From: Maritalea sp049801075
GTDB taxonomy: Bacteria; Pseudomonadota; Alphaproteobacteria; Rhizobiales; Devosiaceae
DNA: 64,000 bases
Direction: 5' to 3'
Assembly: GCF_049801075.1 (NCBI RefSeq)
Contig: NZ_JBNAGG010000001.1
Coordinates: forward strand, 372,001 to 436,000
The notes beneath the pieces were generated by a model. It was given only the letters and a program-made list of their open reading frames with translations, was not told where the DNA came from and ran no database searches. Shown here piece by piece: positions 17,954-26,957 of this stretch. The translations under genes were made by a program, and so were the position numbers. The number at the start of each line of letters is the position of its first letter. Positions within the stretch are counted from its first letter, which is position 1.

Positions 17954-19360
17954 TTAGCTGGCCAGCAATGGAGCTGGATCAACAGGTGTTGCACCCTTGC
18001 GCAATTCGAAGTGCAATTGTGGACGCGCCACTGAACCAGTTAGGCCAACCGAACCAATTTGCTCGCCGCGGCGAATGTTTGCCCCTTTGGATACACTAAT
18101 GTCTTTCAAGTGCGCATAGGCAGAAACATAGCCGTTAGGATGCTTGATCAAAACAAGGTTGCCATAGCCCTCAACCGCGTTGCCAGTATAGATCACTGTG
18201 CCGGTGTCGGCAGCTTTCACTGATGTACCTTCTGGCGCTTCAATGTTGATGCCCGTGTTTTTCGAGGCTTTAAAATCTTGGATCATGCGACCAGAAACAG
18301 GCCAGCGGAAGCCTTGTGACTGCGGCTCAACCTGTGGGCGCGCAGTGATTTGTGTTTCTGGTACAGATGCTGTTTTGATTTCATCTTGCTTCGGCGCAGG
18401 TGCAGTTTGCTGCTGAACTGGTGCAGTTGCCTTCGGTGCAGTTTGTTTCGGCTGCGGCGTAGGCGTTGTCGCCACTTTCAAACCAGCAGGACGCGCAATT
18501 GGCGTCGGGCTGATTTGTGGCGCGGCAGACACATCGCTTTGAACTGGCACTGTCGAAGCTACTGGCTTCACTTCAGCCACCTTTTGAACCGGCTGAGCTT
18601 GCGCTTTTTGCGCGATGAGGTCTGGACGACCAGGAATGATCAGCTCTTGACCCACAAAAATGCGGTCGGCTGAGGCTAAGCCGTTGGCTGTGACGATAGA
18701 ATCTGGTGACACATCGTAGCGGCGCGCGATCACATAGAGCGATTCGCCCGCTTCGATTTTGTGCATAAATGCGTTTTCTGGCACGAGCCTTGGTGTTGCT
18801 GCAGCAGCTGTGTTGGTTACAGGTGGCTGCAGAGTTTGCGGCTGTGTCTGTATTTCGGCAGGCGAAGTGGACGCTGTCATGGTTGGGGTACTCTTTACTG
18901 GAAGTGGTGACAAACTTGGCAAAGGTTGCTGCGAAACCTGAGATGGTGCTGCGGCCACATTGCCGAAATTAGAGTTAGACGCCTGTGTCTGAGGATAATT
19001 GCCCGCTAGCAACGGGTCTTGTGAGCCTGAAGTTGGATATGTGATGCGTGCTGCGCCGCCAACATCTGCTGGCGGTGTGAATGGCGCGTTGGTATTTTGT
19101 GCAACGCGAACCGGCGCTGGCGAAGCCGTTTGTGGCATGGTTGGCTGTTGCGGACCGTTGATGGTTCCCGGCATCGCCTGATTTAGATCGGCGTTTTGCG
19201 CTGTATTTACGGAATTTGTAACCAACGGGCCCTGTGCCACAAAGGGAGACCGCGCTGTGGTGCAGCCTGCCAGAACCCCGGCTACTCCTAAAACAGAGAC
19301 AAGGGCAACGCTATTTTTCAACAGTCGTGTTTTTTGGCGCACAATCATGGTTTTACTCAT
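17954..19360 (-). CDS. LysM and LytM/M23 domain lipoprotein (NlpD/DipM-like)
   Basis: This is a 468-residue envelope lipoprotein: its signal ends in the lipobox LAGC with Cys33. A long Pro/Gln/Thr-rich linker follows, then a LysM peptidoglycan-binding domain (about 197-243, KIEAGESLYVIARRYDV), a second linker, and a C-terminal M23 (LytM) domain from about 355. Two zinc-ligand positions are changed: the usual HxGxD site reads NTGINIEAP, while SAYAHL and QLHFEL are kept. The domain is thus probably non-hydrolytic, as in NlpD/EnvC-type amidase activators that act in cell separation. The ATG at 19360 is chosen over a TTG two codons upstream. It follows pcm, a linkage also seen for nlpD in other proteobacteria. 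Confidence 0.88.
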   Translation of the reverse strand: MSKTMIVRQKTRLLKNSVALVSVLGVAGVLAGCTTARSPFVAQGPLVTNSVNTAQNADLNQAMPGTINGPQQPTMPQTASPAPVRVAQNTNAPFTPPADVGGAARITYPTSGSQDPLLAGNYPQTQASNSNFGNVAAAPSQVSQQPLPSLSPLPVKSTPTMTASTSPAEIQTQPQTLQPPVTNTAAAATPRLVPENAFMHKIEAGESLYVIARRYDVSPDSIVTANGLASADRIFVGQELIIPGRPDLIAQKAQAQPVQKVAEVKPVASTVPVQSDVSAAPQISPTPIARPAGLKVATTPTPQPKQTAPKATAPVQQQTAPAPKQDEIKTASVPETQITARPQVEPQSQGFRWPVSGRMIQDFKASKNTGINIEAPEGTSVKAADTGTVIYTGNAVEGYGNLVLIKHPNGYVSAYAHLKDISVSKGANIRRGEQIGSVGLTGSVARPQLHFELRKGATPVDPAPLLAS

Positions 19361-19413
19361 ACTCAATACAACTTTACTCGACCCACTATAAATTCATTAA
19401 GGTAAAGGGGAGT

Positions 19414-20076
19414 TTAAAGAGTCTGAGATTTTCCATGCATTAGTGGCGCGAGGCGAATTGTGCCAACAACATCTTCTGCAAATTGGTCACCAACACGCTC
19501 AAAACAGGTGAGTTGTTGCAACTCATTTGGTGCACCGATGGGGGCCATCAAAATACCGCCCTCGCCCAGTTGATCCAGCAGTTGCGGTGACACGGACTTA
19601 ACTGACCCTGTCAACAAAATCCGATCAAATGGGCTTTGGTGTACCCACCCGTCCAAACCATCACTATGTTGGCTGACAATGTTGGAAATTTTGAGCTTTT
19701 CCCAACGATCTTGGGCAAGTCTCAGCAAGGTGCCGTACTTCTCAATGGTAAACACGCGCTTGGCGAATCGAGACAAAAGCGCCGTGGCATAGCCTGAGCC
19801 GGTGCCGATTTCCAATATTTTTGGCACAACCTCGTCAAACTGCAATTTATTCAGCATATGAGCCACTTTGACAGGCGATGTCATCGACTGGCCGCATTCA
19901 ATGGGCAATGCGCAGTCCTTATAGGCGTGGGACGCAAATTCTTCTGGCACAAAAAGTTCGTGGGGGACTCGCTCGAACGCGTCCACGATCTCGCGCTTAG
20001 TGATGCCCTTTTGGCGAAGACTGAGCACCAAGGAAGCTTTTGCCCATTCTACATTTTCTGGCTCGTCATCCTGCAT
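19414..20076 (-). CDS. pcm: protein-L-isoaspartate O-methyltransferase
   Basis: This enzyme repairs isoaspartyl residues in aged proteins using S-adenosylmethionine. The 220-residue protein contains RVPHELFVPEEF, the active-site region GQSMTSPVKVAHML and the AdoMet-binding motif ILEIGTGSGYATALL (87-101). It overlaps surE by 11 bases, the classic surE-pcm pair. A second PIMT-like protein, with a less canonical motif, is encoded at 42022-42678. Confidence 0.94.
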   Translation of the reverse strand: MQDDEPENVEWAKASLVLSLRQKGITKREIVDAFERVPHELFVPEEFASHAYKDCALPIECGQSMTSPVKVAHMLNKLQFDEVVPKILEIGTGSGYATALLSRFAKRVFTIEKYGTLLRLAQDRWEKLKISNIVSQHSDGLDGWVHQSPFDRILLTGSVKSVSPQLLDQLGEGGILMAPIGAPNELQQLTCFERVGDQFAEDVVGTIRLAPLMHGKSQTL

Positions 20077-20860
20077 CGTGACTGACCTTTGAAAACTGAA
20101 AAGCGCCAGACAGTCGCTTCAATTCTTTCATATCAGTTTGCTGTAGCAAGAGCGGAGTGACGGTGATGGCGTTATGGTCCAGCAAACGGACGCAATCGGC
20201 TTCAGGTGTTAGCGGCTTTGGCGTATCCAATATTGCCACGAAATGTTTACCCGCATTGTCTGACGGATAATACTCAAAAGGCGAGGTTGCAAATCGTTGG
20301 TGTGGCACCACTTCAACACCACTCACTTCGGCCGCCTCGCAGCGTGGGAAGTTGATGTTGTAATATGTTTCAGTGCCTTGCGCGGCTGCCATGACTTGCT
20401 GCACCACTTGCGCACCATAGGCTGTTGAGCAATCCCACTCGATCAAATGCTCGTTGGAAAAGTCCATGCTTTGGCTCAAGGCGATGCCCAGTGCACCTTG
20501 CAACGCGCCTTCTCTGGCGCCTGCCGCTGTGCCTGAGCAATTCATAAGATCAGCAATGTTTTGGCCGCGGTTGACGCCAGAAAGCACAATATCTGCAGGC
20601 TGATCTTTGAGCAGATGCGTCATGCCCGTTACCACGCAATCAGCGGGTGAGCCATTAACAGCATAAATTTGTGCGTCGCGCTGTTCGATTTCCAACTCTT
20701 GTCCAAGAGTGAATTTATGCCCCACACCAGACTGGTTGGTTTGTGGGGCGACAACCCACACATCTTCGGATATTTCCCGCGCAATTTGTTCCAACACCTT
20801 GATGCCGGGCGCGTCGACTCCGTCATCATTGGTGATCAAAATGCGCGGGTTATCTTTCAT
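20066..20860 (-). CDS. surE: 5'/3'-nucleotidase SurE
   Basis: SurE is a metal-dependent survival phosphatase acting on nucleoside monophosphates. The 264-residue protein has the metal-binding N-terminus ILITNDDGVDAPG and the conserved DIVLSGVNRGQNIAD. Its ATG overlaps the serS stop by one base and its end overlaps pcm, so serS, surE and pcm are translationally linked. Confidence 0.95.
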   Translation of the reverse strand: MKDNPRILITNDDGVDAPGIKVLEQIAREISEDVWVVAPQTNQSGVGHKFTLGQELEIEQRDAQIYAVNGSPADCVVTGMTHLLKDQPADIVLSGVNRGQNIADLMNCSGTAAGAREGALQGALGIALSQSMDFSNEHLIEWDCSTAYGAQVVQQVMAAAQGTETYYNINFPRCEAAEVSGVEVVPHQRFATSPFEYYPSDNAGKHFVAILDTPKPLTPEADCVRLLDHNAITVTPLLLQQTDMKELKRLSGAFQFSKVSHDAG

Positions 20861-22137
20861 TAGCTAACCGAAATCTTCGTTTGGCCGCCCATATAGCGCT
20901 GCAATACGTCTGGAATGGCGATTGAACCGTCATCTTGCTGATAGTTTTCCATCACCGCAATCAGTGCACGGCCGGTGGCCACGCCGGAACCGTTCAATGT
21001 GTGCACATATTGCGGCTTACCATCATCGTCGCGATAGCGCGCTTGCATACGGCGCGCCTGATAGTCGCCCGCAACGGATACAGATGAAATCTCGCGGTAG
21101 GTGTCCTGCCCTGGCAACCACGCTTCAATATCGTAGGTGCGCTGCATCGTGGCACCCATATCGCCGGCGCACAAACGCATCACGCGATATGGAATGTCCA
21201 GCCCCTTCATCACAGCTTCGGCGCAACCCAGCATGCGCTCATGTTCATCGAGCGATGTGTCTGGCGTTGTTACTGCTACCATTTCCACTTTGTAGAATTG
21301 ATGCTGGCGCAACATACCGCGCGTGTCGCGCCCCGCAGAACCAGCTTCAGAGCGGAAACATGGAGTCAAAGACGTAAAGCGCAGCGGCAGTTCTTCTTTG
21401 CTCAACATGCTTTCGCGCACCAAGTTGGTCAACGACACTTCAGACGTTGGAATAAGCCAACGTTCATCAGTTGTTTGAAATGCATCTTCCGCGAATTTCG
21501 GCAATTGGCCCGTACCATACAAGGCTTCAGAGCGTACCAGTAGTGGCGCGACCACTTCAGTGAAGCCATGTTCTTGGGTGTGCAGATCGAGCATATATTG
21601 GCCCAAAGCCCGCTCTAAACGTGCAACATCGTTTTTCAGCACCACAAAGCGTGAACCGGCAATTTTGGTCGCGGTTTCGAAGTCCATCTGGCCAAGCGCC
21701 TCGCCTAGCTCATAATGCTCTTTCGGTTCAAAGTTGAAGCGCATTGGCTCGCCAACTTTGTGGCGTTCAACATTAGCGTCTTCATCTTCACCGTCTGGCA
21801 CATCGTCCAAAAGTAAGTTGGGCACACCAGCCAAAATCTTGTTCAGCTCGGCAGTTTGCTCACGTTCCTGATCTTCGCCCGCTTGCACTTTAGATTTCAA
21901 ATCTGAGACTTCGGCCAAAAGCGCTTGCGCTTTTTCTTCGTCGCCCTGAGATTTGGCTTGCCCAATTTGTTTTGATGACGCGTTGCGTTGCTCCTGCCAC
22001 TCATTGAGTTGCTGCACAGTTTTCTTACGCTCATCGTCGAGTGCAATCAAAGCGTTGGCCATGGGCTCAGCGCCCCGGCGCGCCAATGACCCATCAAATA
22101 GGTCTGGATTGGCGCGGATCCATTTAATATCGAACAT
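20860..22137 (-). CDS. serS: seryl-tRNA synthetase
   Basis: This class II synthetase charges tRNA-Ser. The 425-residue protein has an N-terminal coiled-coil arm (about 27-105, rich in Glu/Lys/Gln), then motif 2 in TPCFRSEAGSAGRDTRGMLRQ and motif 3 near the end in NGSGVATGRALIAVME. GGAG lies close before the ATG. It follows tatC by 38 bases in the same direction. Confidence 0.97.
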   Translation of the reverse strand: MFDIKWIRANPDLFDGSLARRGAEPMANALIALDDERKKTVQQLNEWQEQRNASSKQIGQAKSQGDEEKAQALLAEVSDLKSKVQAGEDQEREQTAELNKILAGVPNLLLDDVPDGEDEDANVERHKVGEPMRFNFEPKEHYELGEALGQMDFETATKIAGSRFVVLKNDVARLERALGQYMLDLHTQEHGFTEVVAPLLVRSEALYGTGQLPKFAEDAFQTTDERWLIPTSEVSLTNLVRESMLSKEELPLRFTSLTPCFRSEAGSAGRDTRGMLRQHQFYKVEMVAVTTPDTSLDEHERMLGCAEAVMKGLDIPYRVMRLCAGDMGATMQRTYDIEAWLPGQDTYREISSVSVAGDYQARRMQARYRDDDGKPQYVHTLNGSGVATGRALIAVMENYQQDDGSIAIPDVLQRYMGGQTKISVS

Positions 22138-22175
22138 CTTTTTTCTCCGGCGGTTTGCCGTTTTTGTATTTTTGA

Positions 22176-23003
22176 TTAGTTGCTTGAATCAGTCTCGGAC
22201 TCAAGGGGTTTGCGCGATCGCTCCACAAGGCGAACGGCAAGAATCGAAAGCTCATAAAGCAAGAACACAGGCACAGCCAATCCCAATTGTGTCATCGGTT
22301 CTGGTGGTGTCAAAAATGCGGCCAGCGTTAAGATGCCAACAATCGCATATTTGCGCCATGACTTCAGATTATCTGATGAAATCAACTCGGCTGTCGCCAA
22401 AAGCACCAAAATAACCGGCAGCTGGAAACAAAAGCCAAACGCCAGTAGCAAGGTCATGGTCAATGAAAGATATTCAGAAACCCGCGTGACCATTTGAATG
22501 GAAGCTTGGCCTGACCCAGTTTGTTCAAGCGAAATGAAAAACTTCATCGCCAGCGGCATGACGCCGAAATAAACAAGGCTCGCACCGAGTATGAAAAGAA
22601 TTGGCGTCGCAACAATGAACGGCAGGAAAGCGCGGCGTTCGCGCTTGTAAAGACCTGGTGCAATGAAGCGGTAAATTTGGATCGCAATGACTGGGAATGC
22701 CAAGAAGATCGCGGAAAACAGCGCGACTTTCAATTGGGTAAAGAAGAATTCCTGCGGTGCGGTATAGATCAGCTCCACATCTTCAATATTGCCAACTGCG
22801 CGTTCAAATGGGCCGAGCAAGATGTTGAATATCTGGCTGGCGAAGAAGAAGCAGGCGACAAATAGAACAGCAACCGCGACCAGCGAATAGATCAAGCGTT
22901 GGCGCAACTCGACAAGGTGCTCCATCAAAGGGGCTTCGCTTTGGGCTACTTCTTGGTCGTCAGCGTCTTGCTGTGCTTCTGGATTTTCGAGGAGCTTGCT
23001 CAT
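22176..23003 (-). CDS. tatC: twin-arginine translocase subunit TatC
   Basis: TatC is the six-helix receptor that binds twin-arginine signal peptides. The 275-residue protein shows EAPLMEHLVELRQRLIYSL at the N-terminus, FFTQLKVALFSAIFLAFP and the final LTPPEPMTQLGLAVPVFLLYELSI, all typical. Its start overlaps the tatB stop by four bases. Confidence 0.96.
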   Translation of the reverse strand: MSKLLENPEAQQDADDQEVAQSEAPLMEHLVELRQRLIYSLVAVAVLFVACFFFASQIFNILLGPFERAVGNIEDVELIYTAPQEFFFTQLKVALFSAIFLAFPVIAIQIYRFIAPGLYKRERRAFLPFIVATPILFILGASLVYFGVMPLAMKFFISLEQTGSGQASIQMVTRVSEYLSLTMTLLLAFGFCFQLPVILVLLATAELISSDNLKSWRKYAIVGILTLAAFLTPPEPMTQLGLAVPVFLLYELSILAVRLVERSRKPLESETDSSN

Positions 23004-23818
23004 GATGATTGCTCCTTAGTTGTTGCACTGGCTTTTTTAGCGCGTGTGCGCGGTGCGGCTTTTTTGGCCGTGGCAGGTTTTTTAGTTGCGGCAGGTTTGC
23101 GCGTTGTTGAAGCCTTACTTGCCGTGGTCGGTTTGCTGGCAGTTGCGGTTTTTGCTGGTGCCCGCTTAGCGGTAGTGCGTTTGGTTGCAGTTTTCTTTGC
23201 CGCCGTGCCACTCGCGCTGGTCTTTGACGCAGCTGTGCGCTTGCGCGCTGGCGCTTTTTTTGCCGTTGATGATTTAGCCGGGGCCTTTTTAGCAGGCGTT
23301 TTGGCAGCGCTCGCGCCAGTTTCTCCTGCTTTGCTTTCAGCCGTTTTCGCTTTCGCTGCGGCTTTGGCGGCCTCAGCTTGTGCAGCAGATTCTGCGGCGC
23401 GTTCTTGCCCGCGCTTCACAGCTTCTTTCATTGACGCGGCAGCCGCGTCAGGATCTGGTTGTGGAACAGGTGGTAGCCCCGCCGCCTCGCGAATTTCATC
23501 AGCGACGCTTTCACTTCCCTCAACCTTTGGTTTGATTTTGCCTGTTGGCTCGACGCCATTTTCACTCACTTTGTTGAACTCATCAGAAATCTGCTTAGAT
23601 GTCTGGTTCAACGGATCAGTGATTGATTTTTTGGCTTCTTTGAATTCATCAATTGCTGCGACTTTTGTCAGCTCAGATTTGAATTCATTGCCCATACGAC
23701 GCACAGAGGAAAACATGCGGCCCAGTTGACGCAATAATGCGGGCAAATCTTTTGGCCCCACGACAATTAATGCAAATGCCGCGATGATCAACATCTCGCT
23801 CCAGCCGATATTGAGCAT
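23000..23818 (-). CDS. tatB: TatB with a long lysine/alanine/proline/threonine tail
   Basis: TatB bridges TatC and TatA in twin-arginine protein export. The N-terminus is canonical: a membrane helix (MLNIGWSEMLIIAAFALIVVGP) and an amphipathic helix (DLPALLRQLGRMFSSVRRM). The protein is 272 residues, well above the usual 150-200. From about residue 147 to the end it becomes an Ala/Lys/Thr/Pro repeat of the form TAKKAPARK, TATKRTTAKR and KKPATAKKA, resembling eukaryotic histone H1 tails and bacterial AlgP-type proteins. The tail would face the cytoplasm. It overlaps tatC by four bases. Confidence 0.93.
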   Translation of the reverse strand: MLNIGWSEMLIIAAFALIVVGPKDLPALLRQLGRMFSSVRRMGNEFKSELTKVAAIDEFKEAKKSITDPLNQTSKQISDEFNKVSENGVEPTGKIKPKVEGSESVADEIREAAGLPPVPQPDPDAAAASMKEAVKRGQERAAESAAQAEAAKAAAKAKTAESKAGETGASAAKTPAKKAPAKSSTAKKAPARKRTAASKTSASGTAAKKTATKRTTAKRAPAKTATASKPTTASKASTTRKPAATKKPATAKKAAPRTRAKKASATTKEQSS

Positions 23819-23874
23819 ATTGCTCCTCTTATGAATTGTCGCCGATTACAGGCAAGGCAGCATGACCAATTGGA

Positions 23875-24084
23875 TTAGTCTTGCTTCTCTTTTTCTTTCT
23901 CTTTGCTGGTGGCATCGACTGTGTTGCTTTCGATTTCACCTGTCTTTTCGTCATCCTGCATGCCTTTGCGGAAGGCCTTAATGCCGGAAGCAACTTCACC
24001 CATCATGCCGGAAATTTTACCGCGGCCAAACAATAGCAAGGCGGCGATGGCAATGATGAGAATACCCCATGGACCCGGATTCAT
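23875..24084 (-). CDS. tatA: twin-arginine translocase pore subunit TatA
   Basis: TatA oligomers form the protein-conducting element of the Tat pathway. The 69-residue protein has one membrane helix (GILIIAIAALLLFGRGKI) with the FGRGKI turn, an amphipathic helix (GEVASGIKAFRKGM) and a short charged tail. It is first of tatABC and lies 55 bases downstream of the ABC ATPase gene with no terminator visible between them. Confidence 0.95.
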   Translation of the reverse strand: MNPGPWGILIIAIAALLLFGRGKISGMMGEVASGIKAFRKGMQDDEKTGEIESNTVDATSKEKEKEKQD

Positions 24085-24139
24085 TCTCTTACTCCTTCAA
24101 CTGATGATCTCACTAAGATCTACACTCCATCAAATATGG

Positions 24140-25261
24140 TCAAATTGCATCAAACACAAGCACGTGTTCGGGATTAATAGCAATATTTACATCCAACCCT
24201 GGGCGAATATTGACATTTGTGGGCTGACGCAAACGGATTGTGCTGTCTATGCCTGCAACGGCCACCTCAAGCGTATCCACACCTAGTGCGTCTCGCTTGG
24301 CGACAATCCGCCCCGGCGTGCCCAATCCGCTTGAATCAATATAAACAGCACCGATAGGCCGCATTGCGACAATTACACGCGCGCCATCTTCACGGGCGCC
24401 TGCATCAACATTGCCAAAAGGTGTTGTCGCCACACCACCGCGCACAACGGTTGGGATCTCGCTTACGGGTGAAAAGAACCGCGCGACATCAATGTCTTTT
24501 GGATGGTTATAGATTTCGTCGGAGGTGCCAATTTGGGCAATATCTCCATCACGCAACAGCGCGATTTTGTCGCCGAAAATCATAGCTTCCTCTGGATCGT
24601 GGGTCACCAAAATACAGGTGGCTTGGGTTTCCCGCAGCACGGCTAAAGTTTCCGCGCGAACACTTTCCCGCAAACGCGCATCCAATGAGGAGAACGGCTC
24701 ATCAAGCAACAACAGGCCGGGTTTTGGAGCGATGGAGCGCGCCAGCGCCAATCGCTGCTGTTGGCCGCCTGAAAGCTGCGACGGATAATCGTCAGCGCGT
24801 GAGTCCAGCCCTACCCGCTTGAGTGCGTGCAACGCCTGTTTGCGTGACTCTTCACGGCCCAAAGATTTCAAACCATATTCGACATTTTTCAAGATCGAGA
24901 GATGTGGGAACAGCGCAAAATCCTGAAACATCAGGCCAATGCCGCGCTTGTCTGGCGGCACAGTAACGTTTTTGGCGGACATGACGCGCTTGTTGATCAA
25001 GATGCGCCCAGAATCGATATCCTGCAGACCTGCGGCAGCGCGTAATATGGTGGATTTACCTGAGCCGCTTTCGCCCAACAGGCACAAGATTTCACCGGGC
25101 GCAGTTTCAAAGCTGGTATTGTGCAACACGTGGGTATTACCCACAGTGCAATCTACATCTTGAAACTCAAGTGCGGCAGCAAAGCTGATGCCCGCGGTGC
25201 CGCGCGGTCCCCAATGCACATCGGCCTTGGTTTGACGTGTTTGAATCGGTTGCTGAGTCAT
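24140..25261 (-). CDS. orphan ABC transporter ATPase, FbpC/PotA-like
   Basis: This is a 373-residue ABC ATPase with Walker A GESGSGKST, signature LSGGQQQRLALARS, Walker B LLLLDEPF and a C-terminal TOBE-type regulatory domain (from about 285). The pattern RGIGLMFQDFALFPHL and the tail arrangement suit the iron(III)/spermidine-type importer ATPases (FbpC/PotA group). No permease or binding protein lies nearby. It sits four bases after scpB and just before tatA, a place where alphaproteobacteria usually have nothing. No clear ribosome-binding site precedes its ATG, so translation may depend on scpB. The substrate is unknown. Confidence 0.82.
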   Translation of the reverse strand: MTQQPIQTRQTKADVHWGPRGTAGISFAAALEFQDVDCTVGNTHVLHNTSFETAPGEILCLLGESGSGKSTILRAAAGLQDIDSGRILINKRVMSAKNVTVPPDKRGIGLMFQDFALFPHLSILKNVEYGLKSLGREESRKQALHALKRVGLDSRADDYPSQLSGGQQQRLALARSIAPKPGLLLLDEPFSSLDARLRESVRAETLAVLRETQATCILVTHDPEEAMIFGDKIALLRDGDIAQIGTSDEIYNHPKDIDVARFFSPVSEIPTVVRGGVATTPFGNVDAGAREDGARVIVAMRPIGAVYIDSSGLGTPGRIVAKRDALGVDTLEVAVAGIDSTIRLRQPTNVNIRPGLDVNIAINPEHVLVFDAI

Positions 25262-25264
25262 AAA

Positions 25265-25948
25265 TTAGGAATCATCCGATTTGGTCGTCGCGGTCAACTC
25301 GCTCAGCAGATCATCGCCTGCATCATCGGGTTCAAGCGGATCTTCATCTTCGGTCAATGCCCCATCGCGTGGCTTGGGCACATTGAAATCTGGTGGAAGG
25401 TTAGAGGATAGAAGGCCAGCACCTTTAAGCTCACCCAAGCCAGGCAAATCTGAGATCTGTTCTAGGCCAAAATGATCCAAAAACTCTAGCGTTGTGCCAT
25501 AGGTGACGGGCCGTCCTGGTGTTCTGCGGCGGCCACGCATCCGCACCCACCCCGCTTCCATCAACACATCCAAAGTGCCCTTCGACGTAGCAACGCCACG
25601 CACATCTTCAATCTCAGAGCGAGTTACGGGCTGATGGTAAGCAATGATCGAAAGGGTCTCCAATGCCGCGCGAGAAAGTGGTTTTTGTTCAACATCGTCC
25701 CGCCGCAGCAAGAACGACAAATCTTCCGCTGTGCGGAAGGCAAACTTCTCACCCCGTTTCACAAGGTTGACACCAGCATGCTGATAACGCTGCTGCAATT
25801 GCTCCAAAAGATCGGCGAGGTCTGCATTTTCTGACAAATGCGGATGCAAATCTTCGGCACCTAATGGCTCTTTGGCTGCGAACAATAGCGCTTCCAACAC
25901 CCGCAAATTGCGGATGTTAATTTCGCTCTGTTGGCCATTTGTGTCCAT
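25265..25948 (-). CDS. scpB: segregation and condensation protein B
   Basis: ScpB is the winged-helix kite subunit of the SMC-ScpAB condensin complex, which compacts and segregates the chromosome. The 227-residue protein contains EALLFAAKEPL, LSRAALETLSIIAYHQPVTR and the conserved RGVATSKGTLDVLMEAGWV, followed by an acidic tail. It follows scpA after a 98-base gap that shows no gene. Confidence 0.95.
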   Translation of the reverse strand: MDTNGQQSEINIRNLRVLEALLFAAKEPLGAEDLHPHLSENADLADLLEQLQQRYQHAGVNLVKRGEKFAFRTAEDLSFLLRRDDVEQKPLSRAALETLSIIAYHQPVTRSEIEDVRGVATSKGTLDVLMEAGWVRMRGRRRTPGRPVTYGTTLEFLDHFGLEQISDLPGLGELKGAGLLSSNLPPDFNVPKPRDGALTEDEDPLEPDDAGDDLLSELTATTKSDDS

Positions 25949-26046
25949 CGATTTGCCTTTTATTGTTATATGGTTCCGCAGCTCGTTTTAAGCGCTGATC
26001 ACCATTTATGCCCTTATCTATCAATTTTAGGATATGTGGCCAAGCA

Positions 26047-26847
26047 TTACTTGTTGTCGGTGCCTGGGTTCGGGCGTTTACGCCGCACCATAAGCGGGGA
26101 AAATGGTGCCGACTGGCGCAATTCAATCTGGCCTTGTCGCACCATTTCTAAACTGGCGGTGAAAGATGACGCGAGAGCGGTTTGCCGCTCCTCGACTGAG
26201 GCCCCAAGATAATCTGCCAGATAGACGTGCAATGGTGCCCATTCCATAGATTGGCCGATCAGGCGTTCCAAAATTTCCTCAGCTTCACTGAGTGACCACA
26301 CGGTGCGAACCTTGACGGAATAATCTTGCGGAAACGATTTTTCCCGCTGAATGACATAAGCACGCAACAAATCGTAATAGGTTGCCTGCCATTGATTGGT
26401 TTTGGTGGTGATGATGGTTTCCGGGTCGCCCCGTTTGTGAATTTCGCGCCCCAACCGTGGTCGATTGATCAGTTTGGCAGCCGCGTCGCGCATGGCCTCC
26501 AAACGTTTCAATCTGAATTGAAGCAATGCGGCCATCTCCTCACCGCTGGGTTCTTCATCTTCATCATCATGCGGCACCATGAGGCGGCTTTTCAAATAGG
26601 CAAGCCATGCCGCCATGACCAAATAGTCGGCTGCAACTTCGATCCGACGTTCCTTAAGCGTTTCGATAAATCCCAAATACTGCTCAGCCAATGAGAGCAC
26701 GGAGATATGAGCTAGATCCACCTTTTGCTTGCGCGCCAAATCCAACAGCAAGTCGAGCGGCCCTTCATAACCCTTTACATCAACATACATCACGCCCTGG
26801 CGCGGCGCTTCTCGTTGTTGTGCAAACTCGTCTTCCTGAAAGGGCAT
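26047..26847 (-). CDS. scpA: segregation and condensation protein A
   Basis: ScpA is the kleisin that closes the SMC ring. The 266-residue protein has the N-terminal signature YEGPLDLLLDLARKQKVDL, ISVLSLAEQYL and, at the C-terminus, the winged-helix region ending in the basic RRKRPNPG. In many alphaproteobacteria nagZ lies directly upstream; here the upstream 110 bases hold only a terminator. Confidence 0.95.
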   Translation of the reverse strand: MPFQEDEFAQQREAPRQGVMYVDVKGYEGPLDLLLDLARKQKVDLAHISVLSLAEQYLGFIETLKERRIEVAADYLVMAAWLAYLKSRLMVPHDDEDEEPSGEEMAALLQFRLKRLEAMRDAAAKLINRPRLGREIHKRGDPETIITTKTNQWQATYYDLLRAYVIQREKSFPQDYSVKVRTVWSLSEAEEILERLIGQSMEWAPLHVYLADYLGASVEERQTALASSFTASLEMVRQGQIELRQSAPFSPLMVRRKRPNPGTDNK

Positions 26848-26889
26848 GGTGATTAATATCCTTGCTGCCTGTGGTCTAAATCATGGCGC

Positions 26890-26923
26890 AAAAAAAAGCG
26901 CAGGGTCAACTCAACCCTGCGCT
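26890..26923 (-). terminator. intrinsic terminator of the SPOR gene
   Basis: A ten-base-pair stem (AGCGCAGGGT with ACCCTGCGCT) and a seven-base loop are followed on the minus strand by a run of eight U. It separates dgt-argS-SPOR from the scpA operon. Confidence 0.93.
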
Positions 26924-26957
26924 CATCAACTGTTTTATGGCTTTTGCCAAAGGGGTA

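Noticed and set aside
22899..23729. Long plus-strand open frame (276 codons), Val/Ala-rich
   Set aside because: It is the antisense of the repetitive tatB tail; the GC-skewed Lys/Ala codons keep the opposite frame open. The tatB frame has clear domain homology.
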